DNA of 60,065 nt from NCBI GenBank assembly GCA_900315345.1, contig OMYP01000022.1, forward strand, positions 1-60,065. Direction: 5' to 3'. Below, piece by piece: positions 52,688 to 60,065 of the stretch. Source of the stretch: an uncultured Selenomonadales bacterium (GTDB taxonomy: Bacteria > Bacillota > Negativicutes > Acidaminococcales > Acidaminococcaceae). The position numbers were made by a program, and so were the translations under genes. The notes below the pieces were generated by a model. That model was given only the letters and a program-made list of their open reading frames with translations. It was not told where the DNA came from and did no database searches. Numbering within the stretch: the stretch's first letter is position 1; every line of letters starts with the position of its first letter.

Positions 52688-54229
52688 ATGAAAGATACTC
52701 ATGAACTGGTGCTGGTCATCGACTTTGGTGCCCAGTACGCCCAGCTGATTGCACGGCGTGTGCGGGAGTGCAGCGTATACTGTGAAATTGTACCTTACAC
52801 CTGTACGCTGGAAAAAATTAAAGAGATGCGTCCTACGGCCATCATTCTGTCGGGAGGACCGGCCAGCGTATATGTGGAGAATGCACCGAAAGCGGACGCG
52901 GGAATTTTTGAATTAGGTGTGCCGGTTTTGGGTATTTGCTACGGTCATCAGTTTATGTGCCAGACTTTAGGCGGGAAGGTTTCCAGTGCTAACATCCGTG
53001 AATACGGAAAGACTACCGTTGAGCTGGAGACGAACGCGCCGCTGTTCACAAATTTAATGCACGATAATATCTGCTGGATGAGCCATACGGATTTTGTGGA
53101 AGTTCCTCCTGCAGGATTTTCGGTGCTGGCCCTGACCAACGATTGTCCCGTGGCTGCGGTGGGAAACCCGGAGAAAAAATTTTACGGGGTCCAGTTCCAT
53201 CCGGAAGTGGAGCATACTCCTTTCGGCAAAAAAATGATCGCCAACTTTCTGTTTGAAATCTGCGGATTAAAAGGCGACTGGTCCATGAAATCTTTTGTGG
53301 AACGGAAAGTTGCGGAAATCAAAGCCAAAGTGGGCGACAAAAAAGTGCTTTGCGCCCTCAGCGGCGGTGTGGATTCTTCCGTTGCGGCGGTGATGGTACA
53401 TAAAGCGATTGGCAAACAGCTGACCTGCATCTTTGTGGATCACGGCCTCTTGCGCAAGGACGAAGGGGATCAGGTAGAAAAAGTTTTCAAAGACACCTTC
53501 GATATGAATTTCATCCGGGTCAATGCGGCGGACCGTTTCCTTGGCAAATTGAAAGGCGTGTCCGATCCGGAACAGAAACGGAAAATCATCGGTGCGGAAT
53601 TTATCCACGTGTTTGACGAAGAATCGAAAAAATTGGGTAAGGTAGATTTTCTGGTGCAGGGTACCATTTATCCCGACGTGGTGGAAAGCGGCGGTACAGG
53701 AACCAGCGCAACCATTAAGAGCCATCACAACGTAGGCGGCCTGCCGGAAGACATGGACCTGCAGCTTATCGAACCTTTACGGGAACTGTTCAAGGACGAA
53801 GTCCGGGCAGTGGGAACCGAACTGGGAATCCCAGAAGCCCTGGTATGGCGGCAGCCATTCCCGGGACCGGGTCTGGCCATCCGGGTGCTGGGGGAAGTGA
53901 CGGAAGAAAAACTTAAAATCACCCGGGAAGCAGATGCTATTTTCCGGGAGGAGATCGCCAACGCAAAACTGGACCGTACCATCTGGCAGTATTTTGCCTG
54001 TCTGCCTAACATCCACAGTGTCGGCGTCATGGGTGACGGACGGACTTACAGCTACACGGTGGCGCTGCGGGCGGTGCTGTCTACCGACGGTATGACCAGC
54101 GACTGGGCTCATATTCCTTACAGCGTGCTGGATACGATTTCCCGGCGCATTGTCAACGAAGTGCAGGGGGTAAACCGTATTGTGTACGACATTACCAGCA
54201 AGCCCCCGGCTACGATAGAGTGGGAATAA
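52688..54229 (+). CDS. guaA: GMP synthase (glutamine-hydrolysing)
   Basis: A 513-aa enzyme that makes GMP from XMP, ATP and glutamine. Residues 1 to about 200 are a class I glutamine amidotransferase with C84 in LGICYGHQ and the histidine-glutamate pair in [10 protein letters not shown]. About 210-390 is the ATP pyrophosphatase with P-loop [12 protein letters not shown]. The rest is the dimerisation domain ending [16 protein letters not shown]. The start is ATG 52688 with GAGGAGG; an in-frame ATG at 52652 precedes that site. Confidence 0.98.
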   Translation: MKDTHELVLVIDFGAQYAQLIARRVRECSVYCEIVPYTCTLEKIKEMRPTAIILSGGPASVYVENAPKADAGIFELGVPVLGICYGHQFMCQTLGGKVSSANIREYGKTTVELETNAPLFTNLMHDNICWMSHTDFVEVPPAGFSVLALTNDCPVAAVGNPEKKFYGVQFHPEVEHTPFGKKMIANFLFEICGLKGDWSMKSFVERKVAEIKAKVGDKKVLCALSGGVDSSVAAVMVHKAIGKQLTCIFVDHGLLRKDEGDQVEKVFKDTFDMNFIRVNAADRFLGKLKGVSDPEQKRKIIGAEFIHVFDEESKKLGKVDFLVQGTIYPDVVESGGTGTSATIKSHHNVGGLPEDMDLQLIEPLRELFKDEVRAVGTELGIPEALVWRQPFPGPGLAIRVLGEVTEEKLKITREADAIFREEIANAKLDRTIWQYFACLPNIHSVGVMGDGRTYSYTVALRAVLSTDGMTSDWAHIPYSVLDTISRRIVNEVQGVNRIVYDITSKPPATIEWE

Positions 54230-54240
54230 AAAACATAATC

Positions 54241-54288
54241 CCCCCGGAACACTGATTAAAACAGGTGCTCCGGGGATTTGTTTTTTTG
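54241..54288 (+). terminator. Terminator of guaA
   Basis: CCCCGGAACAC pairs with GGTGCTCCGGGG (one mismatch) around TGATTAAAACA, followed by ATTTGTTTTTTT. Confidence 0.85.
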
Positions 54289-54314
54289 AATCGTAACACT
54301 TGTACAGAATATAG

Positions 54315-54366
54315 AAAAACAAAAAACCGAAACGCACATTTTCATGCGGTTCCGGTTTTTCATTTT
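54315..54366 (-). terminator. Terminator of the UxaA-family gene
   Basis: On the - strand, AAAAACCGGAACCGCATGA pairs with TGCGTTTCGGTTTTT (bulged), followed by a T-rich tail. It could also work for guaA read-through. Confidence 0.75.
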
Positions 54367-54435
54367 TATTACGTGAATTTGTTTTCGTAAGAAAAGTTAA
54401 AGTTTATTTAGAATTTACATTCTACAGCAACGATA

Positions 54436-55947
54436 TCATACAAACCGGCACACGTGGTCCACGGCGATGTCGGAGAAACCGAACGCTTCCGCTTTCGTCA
54501 TTTTCCCGTTGCAAATGTCCCGGATGGCGTCGACCATTTCCCGTCCCATTTCCTGATAAGTCTTTTCACCCCGGACGATGGGGCTCAGGTCGATGTCCAT
54601 GTTATCTTCCATTTTCTGGTAAGTGCGGCCGTTGGCTGTTACTTTTAGCACGGGAACGATGGCGTTGCCGGTGGGAGTGCCACGGCCTGTAGTGAAGATG
54701 ATGGCCTGGCAGCCTGCGGCGGCCATACTGGTTACGGAAGAGATGTCGTAGCCGGCAGTATCCATTACAATGGCGCCGTGTTTGGAAGGCCGGACGCCCT
54801 GCTCCAGTACTTCCACAACAGGACGGGTGCCGCCCTTGCGGATGCAGCCCAGGCTTTTTTCATCCAGGGTGGACAGGCCGCCCGCTTTGTTGCCCGGGGT
54901 AGGCTGGCCGGCCCGGCAGTCCTGTCCTGCGGCGGTCAGATGCTCTTCGTAGGCCCGGCAGATTTCAATGATCTGGTCGTGGATTTCTTTATTGGCCGCC
55001 CGTTTGGCCAGTACATGCTCGCCGCCGATCCATTCAATGGATTCGCTCATCATGGTGGTGGCGCCCATGTCCACTAAAATATCGCTGAGTTCCCCAACCG
55101 CCGGGTTGCTGGCGATGCCGGAGGTGGCGTCGGAACCGCCGCATTCGATGCCCATCAGGAACTCGGAAATGTCGAACAGTTCCTTTTGCTGCATGGCGGC
55201 TTCGGCTGCCATGTCCCGGGCGGCCCGCACAGCTTTCTCAATCGTCTTCAGGGTTCCGCCTTCGTCCTGGATGCCAAAGGAGACAACAGGCTTTGAAGTC
55301 ATAGACTGGATCTTTTCCCGCAGTTTGTTGTGGGGCACCGTTTCACAGCCCAAGCCGATGATGACCACCCCGTACACGTTGGGGCTGCAGGCAAAACCGG
55401 TGAGGACCTTCTGGCTCATGGCGGTGTTAGCCGCCACGTCGGAGCACCCTGTGTTGAAAATAATATTTACCGCGCCCCGGACCTGGCTGGCTACGATGCG
55501 GCAGCTTTCGCTTCCGCAGGCGCAGGTAGGAAGGATCAGTACATGGTTACGGATACCGGGACGTCCTTCCGCCCGGCGGTACCCCCAGAACTGAAAAGGC
55601 TTCAGGTCCGGTGCGCCCTCGGATTGTTTCGCGCACATTTTGAAATTATCAGAGGCCAGTTCGCTGTCGTAATCCCGGGGTACGCTGAACAGATTATGGT
55701 CGGCCACCCAGCCGCCTGCAGGGATATCTTCTGATACCGTGCCCAGGCTTTCCCCGTATTTGATCACATGTCCGCCTTTGGGAATGGGATTCAGCGCAAC
55801 TTTGTGGCAGTAGGGAATATTTTCCTTTGCGGTGATGTTGCAGATAGTATCTCCGTTCCGGTATACTGCCTGTCCGCCTGCCGGCACTTCGGTCATACAG
55901 GTGACCACATTATCTGTGGAATCCATTAAAAGAGCGTTGATGTCCAT
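54436..55947 (-). CDS. UxaA-family dehydratase (altronate/galactarate dehydratase-like)
   Basis: A 503-aa enzyme of the altronate dehydratase family. Residues 1 to about 90 form the SAF domain (ALNPIPKGGHVIKYGESLG). About 105-500 is the catalytic UxaA part with NHVLILPTCACGSE, FNTGCSDVAANTA, GIECGGSDATSGIASNP and FTTGRGTPTGNAIVPV. It would dehydrate a sugar acid using Fe(II). No other hexuronate genes flank it, so the substrate is open. The start is ATG 55947 with AGGAGGAG; an ATG at 56097 would add 50 hydrophobic, AT-rich residues and is rejected. Confidence 0.85.
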   Translation of the reverse strand: MDINALLMDSTDNVVTCMTEVPAGGQAVYRNGDTICNITAKENIPYCHKVALNPIPKGGHVIKYGESLGTVSEDIPAGGWVADHNLFSVPRDYDSELASDNFKMCAKQSEGAPDLKPFQFWGYRRAEGRPGIRNHVLILPTCACGSESCRIVASQVRGAVNIIFNTGCSDVAANTAMSQKVLTGFACSPNVYGVVIIGLGCETVPHNKLREKIQSMTSKPVVSFGIQDEGGTLKTIEKAVRAARDMAAEAAMQQKELFDISEFLMGIECGGSDATSGIASNPAVGELSDILVDMGATTMMSESIEWIGGEHVLAKRAANKEIHDQIIEICRAYEEHLTAAGQDCRAGQPTPGNKAGGLSTLDEKSLGCIRKGGTRPVVEVLEQGVRPSKHGAIVMDTAGYDISSVTSMAAAGCQAIIFTTGRGTPTGNAIVPVLKVTANGRTYQKMEDNMDIDLSPIVRGEKTYQEMGREMVDAIRDICNGKMTKAEAFGFSDIAVDHVCRFV

Positions 55948-56007
55948 GATTCTTCTCCTCCTTTTATAATTATTTATAAATGAAATGTCGAGGTATGCGT
56001 AAAAAAA

Positions 56008-56023
56008 TTTGCAACGATGCAAA
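56008..56023 (-). promoter_or_regulatory. Candidate operator upstream of the UxaA-family gene
   Basis: TTTGCA-ACGA-TGCAAA is a perfect inverted repeat with 6-nt arms, about 61 nt before the UxaA-family start codon, where a LacI- or GntR-type regulator could act. No regulator gene is adjacent. Confidence 0.35.
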
Positions 56024-56166
56024 ACAATCACTGTTATGAATACAAAGAAAGTGCAGAAAAATTGAAAATATTTCTTTCTTACCATGTACAATAACATAGT
56101 TTGGTTGTGAAAGCAAATGAATCGGGAGTAAGTAACGTATTGGACCGGATGGATGAAATGAATCGT

Positions 56167-56195
56167 TTGTTAATACTGAACATATGTGCTATAAT
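56167..56195 (+). promoter_or_regulatory. Promoter of the TIGR04076-sbcDC unit
   Basis: TTGTTA (56167-56172), a 17-nt spacer and TATAAT (56190-56195), about 62 nt before the start codon at 56257. Confidence 0.65.
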
Positions 56196-56256
56196 AATAC
56201 TCGGATTCAGAACAAACCAGTTTTAATTTCTTTTAATTTTTTTACAGGTAACTGAT

Positions 56257-56568
56257 ATGAAAAAAATACGCATTACCGTACTTCGCAAAGTCTGCCATAG
56301 GGACTTAATGGAAAAATACGAAAACCCCGTTGAAAATGCCTGCTGCATGGAAGAGGGGCAGGTGTTTATCGCTAACGGTTGGCAGCGGCCGGAAGGTTTG
56401 TGTGAAAGCGCCTGGGAAACCATGTCGCCTTTCGTGATGGGGCTGGCCCATGGGGCGGAAAATTTTTATGATGGCTGGATGAAAAATCCAAAGTCTGCCA
56501 TGGTTTCCTGTAATGACGGGTTCCGTCCGGTAAGTTTTTTCATTGAAACGCTGGAGGAAGAAGTATAA
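56257..56568 (+). CDS. TIGR04076-family small protein
   Basis: A 103-aa protein matching the TIGR04076 pattern: KKIRITVLRK at the start, a CxxEEGQxF-like segment (CCMEEGQVFIANG), GLCESAWETMSPFVMGLAHGAENF in the middle and SCNDGFRPVSFFIE at the end. Function unknown; relatives often carry several cysteines and occur in anaerobes. It is 16 nt upstream of sbcD and likely on the same transcript, but there is no known link to recombination. Confidence 0.78.
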   Translation: MKKIRITVLRKVCHRDLMEKYENPVENACCMEEGQVFIANGWQRPEGLCESAWETMSPFVMGLAHGAENFYDGWMKNPKSAMVSCNDGFRPVSFFIETLEEEV

Positions 56569-56584
56569 TACGAGGTACACGACC

Positions 56585-57742
56585 ATGAATTTCTTTCATC
56601 TTTCCGACCTGCATATCGGGCTGAAACTGCTGAACCGGGATATGCGGGAGGATCAGGAATACATTTTAAAGCAAATTGCGGATCTGGCTGGGGAAAAACA
56701 GCCGGACGCCGTAGTCATTGCCGGGGATATTTACGATAAAGCCGTTCCTTCGGCAGAGGCGGTGGAAGTTTTTGACAATTTTATTTCCCGGTTGAATGAA
56801 GCGGCGCCCAGGGCGGAGATTATGATCGTCAGCGGGAATCATGACAGCGGAACCCGGGTCAACCTGTTCCGCAGCGTGCTGCAGCGGCATAAGATCCATA
56901 TGATCGGGCTGCCGCCCCAAACACCGGAAGAGTATATTGAAAAGATCACGATGCCGGATGAGTTCGGCAACGTGAATTTTTATCTGTTGCCTTTTGTGAA
57001 GCCTTCTATGTTAAAAGCCATTGTGGGCACGGACGAAAGCGGGAACAATCTGACCTACGATGAAACCCTGCGCCGCCTTTTGCAGCGGGAAAACATCAAC
57101 ACCCGGGAACGGAACGTGTTGGTAAGTCACCAGTTCTATCTGCCGGCGGGAACGGATCCGGACGAGGTGGAACGGATGGATTCGGAAATCGTGACTGTTG
57201 GAAATGTGGACGAGGTGTGCGCCGATGTGCTGCAGCCTTTCGATTACGCGGCCCTGGGGCACATTCACAAACCCATGCAGGTAGGCAGCGACCGGTTCCG
57301 TTACTGCGGTACGCCCCTGGCCTGTTCTGTCAGCGAAGCAGGGCAGCAGAAGGGAATCATCTGGGTGAAGATAGGCGCTAAAGGCAATGTTAGCACGGAG
57401 GTACTGCCCCTTATGCCCCTGCGGCAGGTGCGTGTGATCCGGGGCGATTTGGAGGAAGTGCTGCAACAGGGCAGCGACGATTATGTGACCGTAGTGCTGA
57501 CAGATAAAAGGGATTACGACGTGATCGATTTGAAAGACCGGCTGTACCGTGCCTTTCCCAATTTGCTGGAGATTCGCAGGAATGTGCAGCAGACGGTGGA
57601 TTATTCCCTGCGGCGCGAAGCTGCGGAAAAGCTGGCTCCTTTCGACTTGTGCAACGCGTTTTTGAAGGATCTGGACGAAGAAGAAAAAATGATACTGCGC
57701 GATGTGATCAACGCCGCGCAGAACGGGGAGGGGCAGGCATGA
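56585..57742 (+). CDS. sbcD: Nuclease SbcCD subunit D
   Basis: A 385-aa Mre11-type metallophosphoesterase. Metal ligands are seen in HLSDLHIG (D8, H10), AGDIYD, SGNHDSG and the late VSHQFY and ALGHIHKP histidines. With SbcC it cuts hairpins and protein-blocked DNA ends, relevant in a genome region with long palindromes. Start ATG 56585 with GAGG; an ATG at 56543 lies in the upstream gene. Overlaps sbcC by 4 nt. Confidence 0.95.
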   Translation: MNFFHLSDLHIGLKLLNRDMREDQEYILKQIADLAGEKQPDAVVIAGDIYDKAVPSAEAVEVFDNFISRLNEAAPRAEIMIVSGNHDSGTRVNLFRSVLQRHKIHMIGLPPQTPEEYIEKITMPDEFGNVNFYLLPFVKPSMLKAIVGTDESGNNLTYDETLRRLLQRENINTRERNVLVSHQFYLPAGTDPDEVERMDSEIVTVGNVDEVCADVLQPFDYAALGHIHKPMQVGSDRFRYCGTPLACSVSEAGQQKGIIWVKIGAKGNVSTEVLPLMPLRQVRVIRGDLEEVLQQGSDDYVTVVLTDKRDYDVIDLKDRLYRAFPNLLEIRRNVQQTVDYSLRREAAEKLAPFDLCNAFLKDLDEEEKMILRDVINAAQNGEGQA

Positions 57743-60065
57743 GACCAATCAAACTGACGATGCAGGCCTTTGGTTCCTATGGTAGAAAAACAGAAATTGA
57801 CTTTACGAAAGCAAACCGCAATCTCTTTTTAATTACAGGCGATACCGGCGCAGGTAAGACGACCATCTTTGACGCCATTGTTTTTGCGCTGTATGGGGAA
57901 ACGGGCTCTACCAACAATAAAAAAGACGGCGTGGAACTGCAGAGCCAGTACATTGCGGTAGAGCAGGAAAAGGTCAACCGGACAAAAGGAACGGAGAAAA
58001 CCCCAACGGCAGGGGTTCCTTATGTGGAACTGACTTTTTCCGAAATGGTTGGGGGCGAGACCCTGCGTTATACGGTGAAACGTTCCCCACGGTTTGTGCG
58101 GCCGGCCAAACGTAAGGGTGGGAAAAAGGAAATCGACGTACAGGAGGAAGTGGAACTGACCCTGCCCAACGGTCAGGTGTTCAGCGGAAAAATCGGGGAG
58201 ACCAATAAAAAAATTACGGAAATCGTAGGTCTGACCCAGGGTCAGTTCATGCAGATCGCCATGATCGCCCAGGGAGAATTCATGGAACTGTTGCGGGCCT
58301 CTTCCGATGACAAGAAGGCTATTTTCCGCAAACTGTTCGGTACGGAACTGTTCCCACGCATCGTGGCGGAACTGAAGACGCGCAAAGATGCAAAGCAAAA
58401 AGAAATGGACCGCATTTTTGCTGACTGCAAAGCGGAAGTGGGACGGGTTGTGATACCGGAAGATGAGTTTGCGGAAAAAAAATTTGCAAGTGTCGATACG
58501 GAAGCTGGTACAAGGGAAAACAATGCAGAAATAAGTTCGGACCATGGCGTGCAACAGGATTTGTTCGCGGAGGAGGCAGATAACGAAACTGTTGCAGATG
58601 CTGATGAAAGAAGTACTGCAACCGCTACAGAATTAAAGACAATACAGAAAAATATTCTGGCCTCCGCCCGTCTGAATGTTCCGGAACTGGAACGTTTTGT
58701 GGAAGGGCTGCAGGTCCTTTGTGAAAAATTGAAAAACCTGCAGGAGCAGACAAAAAAGACAGAAGCGCTGGCACAAAAAGGGCGTGACAATACCCGCGAT
58801 GCATTGCAGCAGGCTAAGTTGCTGCTGCGTTCTTTCGAACAGTTGGAAGCGGCGGAAAAAACGCTGGCAGTCTGCGCGGCGGAAGAAAAAGAAATTGCGG
58901 AAGCAACGGCGCTGATCGATAAAATTTTGGCAGCTTATGAAGTGCAAACCGTATATCAGCGTTTTGCTGACGCGGACAAAATATTTGCGGAAACAAACCA
59001 TAAACTGGCTGCGCAGGAAAAAAATCTGCCGGAGCTTGGGGATGCATTTACCAAAGCAGAAAAAGGGGAAGCGGCGGCAAAAAAACTGCGGGATGCAGAA
59101 AGAGAAGCTTTTGCGAAACTTTCAGAGCGGGTTGCGAAGTCCCTTGATATTTTCACACAAATAAAAAATGCAGAAAAAGAACTGACAAAGAAGGAAATGC
59201 AGCTGAAACAGGCAACGGTGGATGAAGAAAAAGCCAAAGGCAATCTGCAAAAGTTTGAAATCCAGGAACAAAATTGGAAACAACAGGCGGAGGCGTTGGC
59301 CGACGCGGAAGTGTTGCTGGAACAGTGGAAGCAGAAAGTCGAAAAGGCCGACAATTTACAGACCTTATGGCAGGAAGAAGCAGACGAATGCGAAGAATGG
59401 CAAAAGCAGAAAACGTTTGCGGAAAAGGCGGAACTGGATTATCAGAAGATACGGCAGGCATTTATCGAAAAGCAGGAGGAATATGCCCGTAAGAACATTG
59501 CTTTTATGGATGATCAGGCTGGCTTTATTGCAAGACAGCTGAAACCCGGGGAACCCTGTCCGGTCTGCGGTTCCAAAGAGCATCCGCAGCCTTGCGTTCT
59601 GACTGGGGAACATACCGGCCTGACCCGAGCCGCCATCGATGGGATGGCAAAAGAAGTTTCTATGTTGGAAACCGACAGTTCACAAAAAGCGAATGCGGCA
59701 CATGCTGCCAAAGAATTGCTGGATGACAAGACGAAGCGGCTGAAAGAAAATCTGGCAAAGCTGCGTAACCGGATGGCAGAAACCATTCCGGACGTTCCGG
59801 AAAAAATGGTGCTGCGCGATGCCAAAGTCAAAATCGAAAACTGGCAAAAACAGCTTGAAAAGGAAGGCGTAACACTGAAACAAAACGCAAAAACATTGGG
59901 GGACATCCGTGAAGCATTGCGGAACGCAGATACCAGAAAGACGGAACTGAAAACAGTTCATGAAGCAAAACAAAAAAATGCGATGGATGCACGCACAGTG
60001 TTTGCGGCTGCGGAAGAAACGCTGAAAAATCTGGCGCGGCAAAAAGAATATGCGTCTGTGGAAGA
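57739..60065 (+). CDS. sbcC: Nuclease SbcCD subunit C (partial, runs off the window)
   Basis: The first 775 codons of a Rad50-type SMC ATPase, with no stop before the window end. The N-terminal Walker A GDTGAGKTT follows the MRPIKLTMQAFGSYG start, and GLTQGQFMQIAMIAQGEFMELL is the Q-loop-proximal motif. Long coiled coils flank the zinc hook C607-P-V-C610 (CPVCGS). The C-terminal signature and Walker B lie beyond the window. Around residues 245-295 there is an acidic, low-complexity stretch inside the first coil. ATG overlaps the sbcD stop (ATGA). Confidence 0.94.
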   Translation, partial: MRPIKLTMQAFGSYGRKTEIDFTKANRNLFLITGDTGAGKTTIFDAIVFALYGETGSTNNKKDGVELQSQYIAVEQEKVNRTKGTEKTPTAGVPYVELTFSEMVGGETLRYTVKRSPRFVRPAKRKGGKKEIDVQEEVELTLPNGQVFSGKIGETNKKITEIVGLTQGQFMQIAMIAQGEFMELLRASSDDKKAIFRKLFGTELFPRIVAELKTRKDAKQKEMDRIFADCKAEVGRVVIPEDEFAEKKFASVDTEAGTRENNAEISSDHGVQQDLFAEEADNETVADADERSTATATELKTIQKNILASARLNVPELERFVEGLQVLCEKLKNLQEQTKKTEALAQKGRDNTRDALQQAKLLLRSFEQLEAAEKTLAVCAAEEKEIAEATALIDKILAAYEVQTVYQRFADADKIFAETNHKLAAQEKNLPELGDAFTKAEKGEAAAKKLRDAEREAFAKLSERVAKSLDIFTQIKNAEKELTKKEMQLKQATVDEEKAKGNLQKFEIQEQNWKQQAEALADAEVLLEQWKQKVEKADNLQTLWQEEADECEEWQKQKTFAEKAELDYQKIRQAFIEKQEEYARKNIAFMDDQAGFIARQLKPGEPCPVCGSKEHPQPCVLTGEHTGLTRAAIDGMAKEVSMLETDSSQKANAAHAAKELLDDKTKRLKENLAKLRNRMAETIPDVPEKMVLRDAKVKIENWQKQLEKEGVTLKQNAKTLGDIREALRNADTRKTELKTVHEAKQKNAMDARTVFAAAEETLKNLARQKEYASVE

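Larger units (their letters stand above)
55948..56256. other. Divergent intergenic region
   Basis: This 309-nt AT-rich region separates the UxaA-family gene (-) from the gene at 56257 (+). It contains the candidate operator at 56008-56023 and the + strand promoter at 56167-56195. I see nothing else. Confidence 0.7.

Noticed and set aside
55948..56097. A 50-residue hydrophobic N-terminal extension of the UxaA-family enzyme
   Set aside because: The sequence is AT-rich, unlike the gene. The ATG at 55947 has a strong AGGAGGAG site and begins the conserved SAF domain.

Overview
The window looks like chromosomal DNA from a low-to-mid GC Firmicute. The likely group is the class Negativicutes, and an Acidaminococcus-like bacterium is my best guess, inferred from gene content and style only. 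Supporting signs are strong AGGAGG-type ribosome binding sites, a CIRCE element before groESL, a GerMN lipoprotein next to an AMIN-amidase, a stand-alone MetH reactivation protein, CstA, a superoxide reductase of the desulfoferrodoxin family, and amino-acid-oriented transport and catabolism. Nearly all genes lie on the + strand. There is no phage, plasmid, CRISPR array or intact insertion sequence.

Layout. 0-8.8 kb: a PLP aminotransferase, a LapA-like membrane protein, polA-coaE, a membrane-anchored lytic transglycosylase, an unrecognised 194-aa protein and cstA. 8.8-16.7 kb: two tRNA-Leu genes with separate promoters, a GH18 lipoprotein (- strand), an MFS exporter, a gamma-carbonic anhydrase, an orphan membrane protein, a cyclophilin, a cold-shock protein, a secreted class 3 lipase and a superoxide reductase. 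16.7-23.5 kb: an ABC-F ATPase (-), a YhcH-family protein, a tRNA-Asn/Glu/Val cluster, a DUF3298-like secreted protein, and an M20 amidohydrolase followed by two membrane proteins. 23.6-27.9 kb: metF, a MetH activation-domain protein and a truncated metH, which together form a split methionine synthase module. 28.1-33.2 kb: a complete liv-type branched-chain amino acid ABC transporter. 33.4-43.9 kb: an M19 dipeptidase, a TVP38/DedA-like protein, a CYTH protein, an RMD1/YagE-like protein (-), clpB, a coiled-coil protein, acpS and nnrDE. 44.1-48.9 kb: an amidase and GerMN protein, then tsaE-tsaB-rimI-tsaD. 49.2-54.2 kb: CIRCE-groES-groEL, a LuxR-type regulator (-) and guaA. 54.4-60 kb: a UxaA-family dehydratase (-), a TIGR04076-like protein, sbcD and the 5' 775 codons of sbcC, which runs off the end.

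The most unusual signal is a family of fold-back repeats. Related copies or fragments lie at 1-100, 12092-12118, 24539-24699, 36842-36993 and 43915-44066. Pieced together they give an inferred palindrome of roughly 230-245 bp with a GC-rich apex. The apex differs between copies by a compensatory base-pair change. Four of the five begin 2-4 nt after the stop codon of an unrelated + strand gene. One copy supplies the apparent start codon of the MetH activation protein. Other unexplained structures are a 63-nt three-way-junction sequence at 9410-9472, an orphan CIRCE-like site at 37145-37171, a promoter-plus-terminator unit at 37048-37136, and a promoter-plus-hairpin leader ahead of the M20/two-membrane-protein operon.

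The best candidate for an undescribed functional system is the M20 hydrolase-DUF3100-small membrane protein operon (20561-23500), which looks like an uptake-and-hydrolysis unit for an unknown amidated or acylated compound.
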